From NCBI RefSeq assembly GCF_001261735.1, contig NZ_CVRP01000013.1, forward strand, positions 175,242 through 239,241: a DNA stretch of 64,000 nt, read 5' to 3'. The notes under the pieces are model-generated. The model ran no database searches. It was given only the letters and a program-made list of their open reading frames with translations, and was not told where the DNA came from. A program made the translations under genes and the position numbers. The stretch comes from Dysgonomonas sp. BGC7 (lineage in GTDB: Bacteria; Bacteroidota; Bacteroidia; Bacteroidales; Dysgonomonadaceae). Shown one piece after another: positions 54,850 to 64,000 of the stretch (the first letter of the stretch is position 1; every line of letters starts with the position of its first letter).

Positions 54850-55875
54850 ATGAAAAAAATATATTTATTCTGGACATGTTGCTTGGCTATGCTTTTATTA
54901 GCAGGATGTGATACAGATGGAGATGGTATTGATCAAAGTTTTACTTCATACTCACTAAAAGTGATTAGTCCGGTTCATTTCGATGATTTAAAAAATATAA
55001 CAGCTACTATAGATGGCGAAAATATAACAAACGCCTTATTTAAAGGGCGTGATGAAAGAAAAGGTAGGTTAAAAGTCTCTTATTTGGACTACGCGCCGAT
55101 TGAACAAGATGTTATTTTGCAACCTGGAACAACACTACAATTATTATTACAGCCCGGAAAAGTGATTGAATTATATGATGAGAAAAATTATATTTCCTTT
55201 ACCGGTAGTTTCATTTTGAATGAAGGATATACGGCTAAACTCAACGGGCAAGAACTTGTACAGGGACTTAATTATATTCGTAACGAAAAAACACAAGGAG
55301 ATTTAAAATTCTATAAGGAGGGCGAAGCAACTCCGATTGCAACAATTTCCGATATTAATTTAGCACAAGATACCAACTTAAATGTCATGCAGTTGTCTGA
55401 CGAAGAGTTTATAAAAATTCCTGTTGATGATGAACCAGAACCCACATCCAATAAAATACTAAAGGCTCGCTTCTTGTATTTAGGAGATGAGGTTCTTAGT
55501 ATGGATGAGTTACGGATAGATTTCTATATATTGAATCAATGGAGTTATGAATTTATTTCAAATCTGGTAGGCTCAATTACAATAGAAAAAGGCAAACTGT
55601 CTGAATACATCAAATTAGACACTTCTTTTAGAGAGCCTGATCTAAATGCTGGAGATTCAGAAGATTCGTATGGATACTCATTCTTATACGAAATTGTTGA
55701 TCCTTCAACTGGAAATATACTTGTAGATCATAGTTCGTATTCAACTTACGTTGATTTGTCAGGGGAGATGACTGCTGATGGAGGGATGTCATGGACTTAT
55801 AAGAAAGCTGCATTTATATTTAAGAGTAATGGTAATGAATGCATGCTGCAAAAAGGGTTAAGTACCTCTTGGTAA
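54850..55875 (+). CDS. Surface lipoprotein partner of the TonB receptor (unit 1), family unknown
   Basis: A 341-residue lipoprotein (LLLAGCDTD lipobox). Paralogous to the gene at 61980: both share a region PGKVIELYDEKNYISF / YTAKLNGQELVQGLNYIRN (about 100-150) and a later TGNILVD segment. No SusD or other named domain is recognisable. It follows the receptor gene by 22 bases and most likely forms part of the uptake complex at the cell surface (inference from context). Confidence 0.78.
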   Translation: MKKIYLFWTCCLAMLLLAGCDTDGDGIDQSFTSYSLKVISPVHFDDLKNITATIDGENITNALFKGRDERKGRLKVSYLDYAPIEQDVILQPGTTLQLLLQPGKVIELYDEKNYISFTGSFILNEGYTAKLNGQELVQGLNYIRNEKTQGDLKFYKEGEATPIATISDINLAQDTNLNVMQLSDEEFIKIPVDDEPEPTSNKILKARFLYLGDEVLSMDELRIDFYILNQWSYEFISNLVGSITIEKGKLSEYIKLDTSFREPDLNAGDSEDSYGYSFLYEIVDPSTGNILVDHSSYSTYVDLSGEMTADGGMSWTYKKAAFIFKSNGNECMLQKGLSTSW

Positions 55876-55933
55876 ATAAATAGATTGAGAAGCCTATTTA
55901 CTATCTAATATGAGTATTCATTGACTTATATAT

Positions 55934-55967
55934 AGCCCTTGCCCATTTCAAGTGGTAGGGGCTGTTT
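55934..55967 (+). terminator. Probable terminator of the unit 1 receptor operon
   Basis: Imperfect hairpin (agccctt-gccca with tgg-taggggct) followed by a short T-rich stretch. Confidence 0.45.
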
Positions 55968-56139
55968 CATTCAACAGGTTAGTTTTTGCATAGAATACAT
56001 TATCGGAATATATCTTATTTATGCCGTATGTCTGGTATATTCCATTTTCCGAGCCTGGAAAGTCAATCCCGGAGATCAGGATCTTAGCTTTGGAAATCTA
56101 AAAAATTAAGACAAAAGAGAGAGACAGTAATCAAATAGC

Positions 56140-56404
56140 ATGAAGGGAATCGAGAAAAAGAAACATGAACACTTGCTGCAATCTTTGGAAGAACTCCGCC
56201 TGCATACCTCTGATCCGGACAAAGGTCGGGAAGTGGAAGCCGAGATAGCAACATTAACGGAAATCTACGAACGCTATCTCATTTATACAAGGTGTAGAAT
56301 CGCAAGCCGACCGCAACAACTCCCTCTACAGGGATATTCAACTGGCTACCTATAAAGAGCTCAGGAGAGTCAGACACAAACAAAAAAATAATAATATGGA
56401 ATGA
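56140..56404 (+). pseudogene. Small coiled-coil gene of unit 1, frameshifted
   Basis: Homologue of the intact gene at 63082. The first 48 residues (KKHEHLLQSLEELRLHT, IATLTEIYERY) match. Base loss near 56280 (tatctcattt versus tatatttcattt) then shifts the frame, and the rest of the protein (SLYRDIQLATYKELRRVRHKQ) continues in another frame to a TGA at 56402-56404. Confidence 0.7.
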
Positions 56405-56471
56405 ATCCGGGAAATGTTTTCCGGACACTTCTTTTACAGATTATTTAATACCAACAAAAAAATGAACACTT

Positions 56472-56669
56472 ATGAGTCCATTAAACAATTCGAGGCTGTT
56501 CCACCTATTGGTGGAATCCTCGCAGCAACATGCCACTCCGGCTGTCTATGAACAAGCGTACAACGAATTTGTAGAACAACTCATTCTCTATTGCAAACAG
56601 GAGCTTAACCCTAGAAGGAGAGGCTTCCATTTAAGCAACCTTCTCATAGAAGAATTATTGGGTGCTTAA
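56472..56669 (+). pseudogene. N-terminal fragment of an RteC-like gene (unit 1)
   Basis: Of 65 residues, the first 45 (RLFHLLVESSQQHA, EQAYNEFVEQLILYCKQEL) match the pseudogene at 63424 and resemble the N-terminal half of the RteC-like gene of element A (LFNLLINF, FAYESFVKEVL). The last 20 residues do not match, so the gene is truncated and joined to other sequence. Confidence 0.6.
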
Positions 56670-56697
56670 TCTTTTCTATTAGAACGTAAAGATTTCA

Positions 56698-57333
56698 TTA
56701 AAGAATCTTATCGGCGATAAATACAATATAGATAACCGAAGAAGAAACATCCCTGACAACCTGAAATGATTTGGTGTCCAGTCCCTCTTTTTCCATGATT
56801 TTTTTCAAAGTATCCATTGCTTGCTTCGATTTGTATTTGACCGTTCTCTCGTTTATATTCAATATTTCAGCCGTTTCCTTAATGGTATAACCATCCTTGT
56901 GGAGCATCATAAAGACCTCTCCCATTTTATTCGGGAGCCCTCTTAATATTTCATTGAGAACAGATTCAATCTCTTTGATGTCATATTCTTCCGCCACATG
57001 GGAATAAGACAATTCATTCTCTAATCTTTCAAAAGATATTTTGTCTGTATCCGATAAGGTTTTTACGTAAGATGACTTTAAAAAGTCAAGCATTCGGTAG
57101 GTAAAATGGTGAAGCAAAAATTTATTAGCTGAACCTTTTGTATCAGTTTTTATGACTTCGGGTGCCATCCAAATTGTTATCCAGAAATTCTGGGTGATTT
57201 CATCCGCCAACTCTAAATCACAGGTTCTTCGGAATGCCCATTCATACAACAGACGATAATATCTATTGTAAAATGCATTAAATGCAATTTCATCCTTCCG
57301 GGATATTGCTTCAATTAATTCTTTATCAGACAT
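56698..57333 (-). CDS. ECF-type RNA polymerase sigma factor (unit 2)
   Basis: A 211-residue factor from the Met before SDKELIEAIS; an earlier in-frame Met five codons upstream is less likely. Region 2 is FYNRYYRLLYEWAFRRTCDLELADEITQNFWITIW (about 20-55), and region 4 is LPNKMGEVFMMLHKDGYTIKETAEILNINERTVKYKSKQA (about 142-180). The terminal segment SSSVIYIVFIADKIL is hydrophobic, as in the unit 1 sigma factor. TATCTTTG on the minus strand (57382-57375) is a perfect -7 element. It pairs with the FecR encoded divergently. Confidence 0.9.
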   Translation of the reverse strand: MSDKELIEAISRKDEIAFNAFYNRYYRLLYEWAFRRTCDLELADEITQNFWITIWMAPEVIKTDTKGSANKFLLHHFTYRMLDFLKSSYVKTLSDTDKISFERLENELSYSHVAEEYDIKEIESVLNEILRGLPNKMGEVFMMLHKDGYTIKETAEILNINERTVKYKSKQAMDTLKKIMEKEGLDTKSFQVVRDVSSSVIYIVFIADKIL

Positions 57334-57617
57334 AGCCCATAGCGTCATTGCCTATTTTGAATTATAACTCTGCACAAAGATAAATCAATCATGTTACAGT
57401 ACGGTTAAATACAAAAAAAGCACTGTTAAACATCACTAAAGATTTTTTTTAGAAAAATGAAAATATTTCCATCAGTGTAATATCATGATAATTAGCAGAA
57501 TCTATTAACAGTAACAGGTTTGATATAAAAATGTAACATTTTCGTTACCCCAAAATGGATGAACAAAATCGTTTATTTATTTAGAGGGGAGATATAACTC
57601 TTAGAAATATATTTTTT

Positions 57618-58655
57618 ATGAAAAAGGAACAAGAGCAATATTGGAAAACAGTAATCCACACGATTAATCTATTCAAGCGCTATTTTGCAAATGAACTCGA
57701 CAGCAAAGACCGAGAGTGGATTGAGAATTGGAAACCGGATAAGGATACAGATTCTTCCGGACAAAAATCTATCAGTGCCAACGTTGTGGAGAGACATGGA
57801 ATGCTGGTGAAAAAAAAGGTGTTTAATCAGTTGGGGATACAAAATCAGGAAGAGGAGCCTTCCATGAAAAGGAATTTTTTCACGGTTCCCCGGCTCGTTA
57901 AATATGCATCTGTTGCAGCAATTGTATCTATTGTCATAGGTGTTTCCTATTTTATGATTCATCCCGATTCTTTATTTAAAGAAAATCTGGCATTTGTTAA
58001 AAATGAAAGACAATTGTTTGCACAGACGGGTGATTTGCAAACCAAAGAAGTTCAATTACCTGATGGAAGCAAGATTCATATAAACAGTAACTCCAGTATT
58101 GAGTATCTGCAAAAAGAGTTCGACAAGGACAAACGGGAGATATGGCTTGAAGGGGAAGCTTATTTCGATGTAGCTAAAAATCCTGAAAAACCGTTCATTA
58201 TACATAGTAAAGAAATCACAACGATAGTACATGGTACAAGTTTCAATATAAAAGCCTATGAGTGCATCGGAGAAATAAGTGTAACAGTTGAAACCGGAAG
58301 AGTGGAGGTTCGTTCGTACCAATCTGTCATAGGCATGTTAACTCCTAACAAACAATTAGTTTACAAAGAAAAGAATAAAGCGCATGTGATAGCTGACAGG
58401 AACTGGGGAGATGCAGCCGCATGGATGGACAAGAGGCTGGTATTGCAAGACGCGAATGTCAATGAACTGAAGATACGATTGAAACAAATATATGGAATGG
58501 ATATAGTTGTTGATAATGATGTGCTGACCAACAGTATATTAAATGCTTCATATCCGGAGGGAACAAAAATAAATAGTGTCTTGCTGGGTATTAGTGAGAT
58601 ATATGATATAAAATATTCCATCGATGAAAAAGAAAAAATAGTTCGCCTTTATTAA
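57618..58655 (+). CDS. FecR-family anti-sigma factor (unit 2)
   Basis: A 345-residue paralogue of the unit 1 FecR. The transmembrane helix is KYASVAAIVSIVIGVSYFMI (about 99-118). The FecR domain has EVQLPDGSKIHINSNSSIEYL, EIWLEGEAYFDVAKNPEKPF and TIVHGTSFNIKAY. The C-terminal DUF4974-like part has LKIRLKQIYGMDIVVDNDVL. Its leader holds an inverted repeat gtaac-attttc-gttac (57533-57548) and the conserved tagagggga (57582-57590). Confidence 0.92.
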   Translation: MKKEQEQYWKTVIHTINLFKRYFANELDSKDREWIENWKPDKDTDSSGQKSISANVVERHGMLVKKKVFNQLGIQNQEEEPSMKRNFFTVPRLVKYASVAAIVSIVIGVSYFMIHPDSLFKENLAFVKNERQLFAQTGDLQTKEVQLPDGSKIHINSNSSIEYLQKEFDKDKREIWLEGEAYFDVAKNPEKPFIIHSKEITTIVHGTSFNIKAYECIGEISVTVETGRVEVRSYQSVIGMLTPNKQLVYKEKNKAHVIADRNWGDAAAWMDKRLVLQDANVNELKIRLKQIYGMDIVVDNDVLTNSILNASYPEGTKINSVLLGISEIYDIKYSIDEKEKIVRLY

Positions 58656-58801
58656 TAATTAGAACATGGTAAAAAGAGAAGAATAACATTCTTCCTTTGG
58701 GGAGAACAGCTCTTTCCTTGTCTTTAACAAAGCTTTAGGCTCAGATATAAACAATTAATAATGAAATTATTAAAACAAAAAAACATTAAATAAATAAAGA
58801 A

Positions 58802-61800
58802 ATGAAAGTTATAAATCTAAAATGTATTTTCCTCCTGTGGGGAATATTTATTTGGTCAATGGTTCTTCACGCCCAGTCGACAGAGATCCATTATCCCGGA
58901 GAATCGTTGAAGTCACGCCTAGAACGCATAATAAATACCAGTCATAAAAATATCGTTTATGACACTAAACTTTTGGAGCAAATAAAAGTTTCACCTCTTG
59001 AATCAAGCGAAACAAATATTGAACACTTATTGTCTCTGAGCCTTAAATCAACAGGCTTAGCTTTCAAGAAGATAGAAGATGGCTCTTACATAATAAAGAA
59101 AGAAGCGGTAGAAAAGATAACGGATGTCGCTGCTAAAGAAAAAGGCAAAGGCTCTCTTTCCGGAACGATTCTCGACGAAAAAGGCGTACCCATTACCGGA
59201 GCAACAGTGGTAGTAAAAGGTACGACGACCGGCACGACGACCGATGTGGACGGCAAATACACCTTGTCTCATATTCCGACAGGAACTACTACGATACAGA
59301 TTAGCTTCATGTCATATGAAACCCTACAGGTTAATGATGTGAAGATCGTGGCAGGCAAAACCACTCCTTTAGATGTAGTATTGAAAGAATCCATGCAGCA
59401 ATTGGGCGAGGTGGTGGTAACGGCAAGTTACAATCAGGCTTCAGCAACAGGACTCTATGCCAAGCAAAAAAACATAGCGGCTATGAGCGACGGAGTCAGT
59501 GCCGATATGATCAAAAAGACCAGTGATAATAATGTGGCACAAGTTCTGAAACGTGTATCAGGAGTTACTATCGACAACGGCAAATATGTAACTGTGCGTG
59601 GCATGAGTGAACGGTACAATAACGTACAACTTAATGGTGCTTCACTTCCCAGCACTGAGCCCAACCGCCGTAATTTTGCTTTTGATGTTATCCCTTCCGG
59701 TCTGGTGGATAACGTGACTATCAGCAAAACCTTTACACCGGATATGCCGGGTGAATTTACAGGGGGATTGGTCGAAGTAAATACATTAACGGTTCCCGAT
59801 GAAAAATTTCTAAATCTTGGAATTGGAACAGGAATGAATACGATTAGTACAGGAAAGGATTTTTACAGTACTAAACGCTTCGGCTCCGACTGGTTCTTTG
59901 GTGAAATTGACAAACGAAAATGGTATTCAGGAGGGGATGAAGCCGCTACCGCACAGAACATCACGAATGCGGGACAAAAGAACACCTATGGTTTGGGTAA
60001 ATATACAGCCATGCCACTTCAAAACTATAGCTTGACGGCTGGTCTTCCTTTCAATCTTGGAAAAAGCTCTTTGGGAGTTGTAGCAGCTTTAACATACCGT
60101 CACGAAGAAAATACAGAAGAGATCCTTGAAGGCAATATGATTACCCGTGATAGCATTTTTAGTCCATCGGGTAAAGGTTCATACCGTTATAAAGCCGCTA
60201 CAAGTATTGGAGCAGTATTGAATACCGGTTGGCGGATGAGGGGACACAGCATTACCTGGCGTAACCTGTTTAATAACCGGTTTAATCATACCAACCAACA
60301 ACGATTTATCAATAAATATTATGAAGGCCAAAAGCTCGTCGAACAATACAGCGTACCCTTGGTAAGCAGCTTGTGGCAAACGCAGGTAGATGGTAAACAC
60401 AATCTTTTCGGAGGCAAGTTTATTGCATCTTGGAATGCCTCTTACAACGATATTACCCGAACCAATCCCGATGATCGGATGGCGCAAGGTGCTATTGTCG
60501 GAGAATCACCCGATGGAGCCAGTTTTGTTGATTGGGGATGGGCTACCGATTATGGCAATAGCTTCAATGTGGGCAGTGGACATATCATGTACAGTAAGTT
60601 GCACGAAACAAAGAAAAATATCGGAGCAAACCTGGAACATCCTTTCATTATACAAGGCAATCGTCAAAGTATAAAGATAGGATACCTGGGAGCATTTCGC
60701 AGAGCTGATTTTGAACAACAATACCTGAAAGCAATGAAGGCGAAGATTGATAATTCGATAAATTCTTTACCTATAGAAGAATTTTATGCTCCGCAACATT
60801 TCGGAAGTAACCCGCTAATATATGAGCTTTCGGGAATGCAAGGAACCAAGGCTGACTATTATGAAGGGGGACAAGATATTCATTCTACCTATCTGATGGG
60901 CGACTTCAGTTTTTTGAAAAAATTACGTTTGATTGGTGGTCTACGGATAGAGAAAACTGATATGCACGTAACTACTGAAATGCTGGAAAAAACAATAGGC
61001 GGAGGGATGATAGATAGTACAACCGTTATCAAAAAAACAGATTGGCTACCTGCGGCAACCCTTATTTACAGCATAACACCTGAATTGAATGCCCGAGCTT
61101 CATATAGCAAAACCCTTGCCCGTCCCGATTTCAGAGAGTTATCTCAATCCAGCTATTATAATGTAGATGACCGTGTATGGGTAATAAATGGTTCAGGTAT
61201 TGAGCAAAGCCGTATCCATAATTACGATGTCCGGGTAGAATGGTATCCACGTCCGGGAGAAGTATTATCGGTCAGTTACTTCCATAAGAAATTCATCAAA
61301 CCGGTGGAGATGGTTATGCGTATGCTAAGCGATATGCAGAATTTTGAAATGTACAATATGAATCTGGACAACTCCACGGCTAAAGGCATGGAATTCAACT
61401 GGCGAAAAGGATTAGGATTTATTTCCCCGTCACTACGGGATCTCTATTTTACAGGTAACTACACATGGATGAAAGCTAATGTAAAATATAATCAGGAGAA
61501 ACTATTAAATCCGAATATAAAAGATTCGGATCCAGACTTCGATCGTGATCGTCCTCTACAAGGATTAAGCCCTTATACCCTCAATCTGGGGCTTGCATAT
61601 GAAGGAAACATTATCGGTGCTGCTATCAACTATAACCGTAATGGGAGAAAACTGGTCTATGCCGGGGAAGAAACAAAATATGACCAATATGAAAATTCGC
61701 GAGATGTATTGGATCTACAATTTTCAACACGTTTGATGAAGGATCAACGTCTGGAATTAAAATTCAATATTTCCGACATTTTTAATCAGGATATTATAGT

Positions 61801-61978
61801 ATATCGCAATACCCGGATAGTAGAATATACTGCTGAAAATCCCGATCCGGAAACAGGAAAATCGGGAACCGTTTACATGGATTTAGCAGGTGACATGAAT
61901 TACAATAAAGGAGATTATGTTATGAGTCGGATAAAGAAAGGAATCAACCTTTCATTAAGCGCAAGTTATAAATTCTAA
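58802..61978 (+). CDS. TonB-dependent receptor with STN signalling domain (unit 2)
   Basis: A 1058-residue receptor with signal peptide (SMVLHAQS), STN domain (about 30-100; LKSRLERIINTSHKNIVYDTKLLEQ), CarboxypepD_reg-like domain, plug and barrel ending INLSLSASYKF. From about residue 117 to 320 it is nearly identical to the unit 1 receptor (TTIQISFMSYETLQVNDVKI, DNNVAQVLKRVSGVTIDNGK), while the barrel loops have diverged widely. This suggests duplication followed by change of ligand. A shared signalling partner cannot be excluded. Confidence 0.92.
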   Translation: MKVINLKCIFLLWGIFIWSMVLHAQSTEIHYPGESLKSRLERIINTSHKNIVYDTKLLEQIKVSPLESSETNIEHLLSLSLKSTGLAFKKIEDGSYIIKKEAVEKITDVAAKEKGKGSLSGTILDEKGVPITGATVVVKGTTTGTTTDVDGKYTLSHIPTGTTTIQISFMSYETLQVNDVKIVAGKTTPLDVVLKESMQQLGEVVVTASYNQASATGLYAKQKNIAAMSDGVSADMIKKTSDNNVAQVLKRVSGVTIDNGKYVTVRGMSERYNNVQLNGASLPSTEPNRRNFAFDVIPSGLVDNVTISKTFTPDMPGEFTGGLVEVNTLTVPDEKFLNLGIGTGMNTISTGKDFYSTKRFGSDWFFGEIDKRKWYSGGDEAATAQNITNAGQKNTYGLGKYTAMPLQNYSLTAGLPFNLGKSSLGVVAALTYRHEENTEEILEGNMITRDSIFSPSGKGSYRYKAATSIGAVLNTGWRMRGHSITWRNLFNNRFNHTNQQRFINKYYEGQKLVEQYSVPLVSSLWQTQVDGKHNLFGGKFIASWNASYNDITRTNPDDRMAQGAIVGESPDGASFVDWGWATDYGNSFNVGSGHIMYSKLHETKKNIGANLEHPFIIQGNRQSIKIGYLGAFRRADFEQQYLKAMKAKIDNSINSLPIEEFYAPQHFGSNPLIYELSGMQGTKADYYEGGQDIHSTYLMGDFSFLKKLRLIGGLRIEKTDMHVTTEMLEKTIGGGMIDSTTVIKKTDWLPAATLIYSITPELNARASYSKTLARPDFRELSQSSYYNVDDRVWVINGSGIEQSRIHNYDVRVEWYPRPGEVLSVSYFHKKFIKPVEMVMRMLSDMQNFEMYNMNLDNSTAKGMEFNWRKGLGFISPSLRDLYFTGNYTWMKANVKYNQEKLLNPNIKDSDPDFDRDRPLQGLSPYTLNLGLAYEGNIIGAAINYNRNGRKLVYAGEETKYDQYENSRDVLDLQFSTRLMKDQRLELKFNISDIFNQDIIVYRNTRIVEYTAENPDPETGKSGTVYMDLAGDMNYNKGDYVMSRIKKGINLSLSASYKF

Positions 61979-61979
61979 A

Positions 61980-62969
61980 ATGAGACAAATTATGAAAAAG
62001 ATAATAAATTATATAGCAATTGCTCTGATATTATTTTCGGCCACGAGTTGTGATAAAGAACCCGAACTGAATGAAAATCTACATGGTTATTATTCATTAA
62101 GTCTGGATATTGTATACCCATCTAATAGTCCTTATATCGCCGAATTTAATGGACAGAATATTTCTGAAACCAAATTCCTTAGAAGTATCGAGAAAGGAGA
62201 ATTGAAAATATATCCGAAAGATGACAATACTCCTGAATTGGTCGTCAAGGATTATAATATCATCGAAAATGGAGAAAAAATACGTTTGATTAAGTTACCC
62301 GGACAGATTATTGAACTATATGAAGAAAAAAAATTCGTTACTCTTCAAAATAATATCCAATTCATGTCTGACAGATACAAAGCAGTTTTCAATGGGCAAG
62401 AATTGGCTAAGGGCTTGAACTATTATAAAAAAGCGAATGGGTTGAATGGAAATCTAGAAATGTATGAAGAAGGAACTCTTGACCCTATTTTATCACAACC
62501 ATTCTCTCTCATAGAAACAGGAGCAAACGTAATAAACCTTTTACAACTTTCCGAAACATTATTTCTTGATGTTCCGGAAGATATCGAGCCTGATCCTGAG
62601 TCCGACCAATATACTAAGGTACGCTTTTTTTATACTCCCAATGTGTTCCCCGGAGTTGAAAAAATCAAATTAGAAGTACTTGAATATACAAATTTGACAC
62701 CTTTAGGTTCTATCGAAATGAATGTCGGAGAGCTTTCTCCATATTTAACAATAGACTGGGATATAGTAACAAATGCAGGAGGGAATCTAAATGGATTATG
62801 CCAGATTATAACTGATGTGGAGACTGGAAATATCTTGGTAGATGGAGGAACTAATTATGATGCTGTAATTAATTTTATTAAGAATAATAATTATAAAAAA
62901 GTGACTTGTCAAATTCCGATAGGAGGTATAACCATAAATCCAATCGTTAATTTGAGCAATAAATGGTAA
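61980..62969 (+). CDS. Surface lipoprotein partner of the TonB receptor (unit 2), family unknown
   Basis: A 329-residue lipoprotein (FSATSCDKE lipobox); a second Met four codons in is an equally good start and would match the unit 1 paralogue. PGQIIELYEEKKFVTL, YKAVFNGQELAKGLNYYKK and VETGNILVDGG align with the unit 1 lipoprotein, but overall similarity is low, so the partner has diverged along with the receptor loops. Confidence 0.78.
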   Translation: MRQIMKKIINYIAIALILFSATSCDKEPELNENLHGYYSLSLDIVYPSNSPYIAEFNGQNISETKFLRSIEKGELKIYPKDDNTPELVVKDYNIIENGEKIRLIKLPGQIIELYEEKKFVTLQNNIQFMSDRYKAVFNGQELAKGLNYYKKANGLNGNLEMYEEGTLDPILSQPFSLIETGANVINLLQLSETLFLDVPEDIEPDPESDQYTKVRFFYTPNVFPGVEKIKLEVLEYTNLTPLGSIEMNVGELSPYLTIDWDIVTNAGGNLNGLCQIITDVETGNILVDGGTNYDAVINFIKNNNYKKVTCQIPIGGITINPIVNLSNKW

Positions 62970-62994
62970 CCTCTTTCTCTTTATATTAAATATT

Positions 62995-63031
62995 ACAGTT
63001 CTTACCCTTAGGATAGGGTAAGAACTGTTTT
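62995..63031 (+). terminator. Terminator of the unit 2 receptor operon
   Basis: Perfect 14-base stem acagttcttaccct / agggtaagaactgt with a six-base loop and a short T run. Confidence 0.88.
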
Positions 63032-63081
63032 AAGGTAATCAATGTCTATATGAATTCTATATCTGGGATTAACACATTAAA

Positions 63082-63336
63082 ATGAGAGGAATAGAAAGAC
63101 AAAAACATGAGCATCTGCTGCAATGCCTAGAGGAACTCTGCCTGTATACTATCGATTCGGATAAAGGGAAGGAGCTAGAAGCTAAGATAGCTACATTAAC
63201 CGAAATCTATGAACGCTATATTTCATTTATACAGGAAGTGGGGTCGCTAATCGATCGCTACCATTCCCTCTACAGAGATATGCAAGTCAATACTTACAAA
63301 GAGCTTCGCCGGGTCAGGCGCAAACAAAAGAAATGA
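63082..63336 (+). CDS. Small coiled-coil protein (unit 2)
   Basis: An 84-residue charged helical protein (KHEHLLQCLEELCLYT, KELEAKIATLTEIYERYISFI) ending in a basic patch KELRRVRRKQKK. It is the intact version of the pseudogene at 56140. No known domain. The basic end may bind nucleic acid. It sits between the receptor operon terminator and an RteC-like pseudogene. Confidence 0.6.
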   Translation: MRGIERQKHEHLLQCLEELCLYTIDSDKGKELEAKIATLTEIYERYISFIQEVGSLIDRYHSLYRDMQVNTYKELRRVRRKQKK

Positions 63337-63349
63337 AAAATGCAGGAAG

Positions 63350-63378
63350 AGCCCGGAAAATCTCTTTCCGGCTTTTTC
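63350..63378 (+). terminator. Terminator after the small coiled-coil gene
   Basis: Hairpin agcccggaaa / tttccggct (one-base bulge, short loop) followed by TTTTTCTTCTTTTT. Confidence 0.8.
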
Positions 63379-63423
63379 TTCTTTTTACAATTTTATTTAA
63401 TACCATTCTAAAAAAAGAACAGT

Positions 63424-63988
63424 TATGAGTCCATTAAACAATTCGAGGCTGTTCCACATATTGGCAGAATCCTCACAGCAACATGCCACAAAGGCTGCAT
63501 GAACAAGCGTACAACGAATTTGTAGAATAACTCATCTTCTATTGTAAGCAGGAGGTTGATCCTACCTTACTTCTACAGAACCTGCATGCCCTACGAATCG
63601 AGTTAAAGTCTTTCGAGACTGTAAATTTGATTTGTGAGAGTAAAAAAATGTAGTCAAAGATCTTTTCCTTACTAAAACGATCCATCTGTTAGTCTCCGAG
63701 CTGAAAATCCTCGAACAACAGATGCGTTATCCTGACTTCTTTAAAGAAAAAGCAGAGCCTGAACAGATCAATCCGCTGATTACCCTTTCTTCCTTACCTG
63801 CCGGTGTAAACCATATAGACATTATGGAAATTGCCAGTAGCATCTATTACCTGTTATTAGACATTGGCGTTCCAAAAGTCCTGTTTGCCTTTACCCATGT
63901 CGCCCGTACTTTCAGTATAGCTGACATACAAGACAGTATCTTATACACGTATTCTGTATCCTTTTCTAATTGCTCAATATTTTTATGA
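63424..63988 (+). pseudogene. RteC-like gene, broken (unit 2)
   Basis: Begins like the unit 1 fragment (MSPLNNSRLFHILAESSQQHA). It then shows a two-base loss near 63500, a TAA near 63525 and a further frame change near 63650, after which HLLVSELKILEQQMRYPDFF and IMEIASSIYYLLLDIG continue the RteC-like C-terminal domain. It lines up with both frames of the gene at 25192-25813, supporting the view that these are one gene. The last open part ends at 63988, near the window edge. Confidence 0.65.
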
Positions 63989-64000
63989 ATAACTTTGAAA

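Noticed and set aside
49326..63988. SusC/SusD polysaccharide utilization loci
   Set aside because: No SusD-like gene and no glycan-degrading enzymes; the partner lipoproteins do not resemble SusD, and the receptors have STN domains with FecR and sigma partners.

Overview
The window looks like a chromosomal segment of a Bacteroidales bacterium, perhaps Dysgonomonas-like; the genus is a guess. The evidence is a PorX-type response regulator, fimbrillin lipoproteins, DUF3256, ECF sigma/FecR/TonB-receptor triads, BtgA/BtgB mobilization genes, and several promoters of the Bacteroides type (TTTG, about 19-21 bases, TAnnTTTG).

Bases 1-20,500 are mostly core genome. They hold the end of an AraC-type regulator, a glyQS-FKBP lipoprotein operon, an outer-membrane barrel protein, a tyrosine phenol-lyase-like enzyme, a metzincin-like protease, a GH18-like lipoprotein lacking the catalytic Glu, porX, a pair of envelope peptidase-like genes, a minus-strand run truA-nhaA-EamA-DUF3256, a DUF5715 lipoprotein, an rRNA/tRNA methyltransferase and a small barrel protein.

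Bases 20,597-39,196 are an integrated mobilizable island, here called element A. It sits in the 3' end of a tRNA-Leu(UAG) gene and is bounded by an exact 23-base duplication of that end. It carries a CTnDOT-type tyrosine integrase, an ORF6N protein, a MarR-GNAT/cupin/panB operon with a palindromic operator over the probable start site, a frameshifted RteC-like gene, excisionase-like HTH proteins, a hairpin-rich oriT candidate and btgA/btgB. Its distal half is a defence-like block. It contains a stand-alone reverse transcriptase with a long untranslated leader, a Septu-like ATPase/HNH pair, and a three-gene unit (DUF4365 protein, VPA1262/PLD-like protein, all-helical protein) that I cannot match to a named system. 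That unit is the best candidate for something undescribed.

Right after the distal att copy lies the left end and broken integrase of a second, related element, here called element B. Beyond it is a minus-strand fimbrial locus (40.5-48.6 kb): DUF3575, a Mfa2/FimB-like lipoprotein and four fimbrillin-like lipoproteins, two of which carry a DUF1566-like C-terminal domain. A TPR/membrane/AraC regulator lies upstream of it. The region at 48.8-49.1 kb has repeated GGTAACG-type motifs resembling those at element B's left end, so the fimbrial locus may be B's cargo.

Bases 49,326-63,988 hold two tandem, clearly paralogous 7-kb units. Each has an ECF sigma gene (minus strand), then fecR, an STN-type TonB receptor and a lipoprotein (plus strand), followed by the same pair of small genes in various states of decay. 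The second of these small genes is related to the RteC-like gene of element A. Starts, promoters and family names come from reading the sequence only; no database search was possible.
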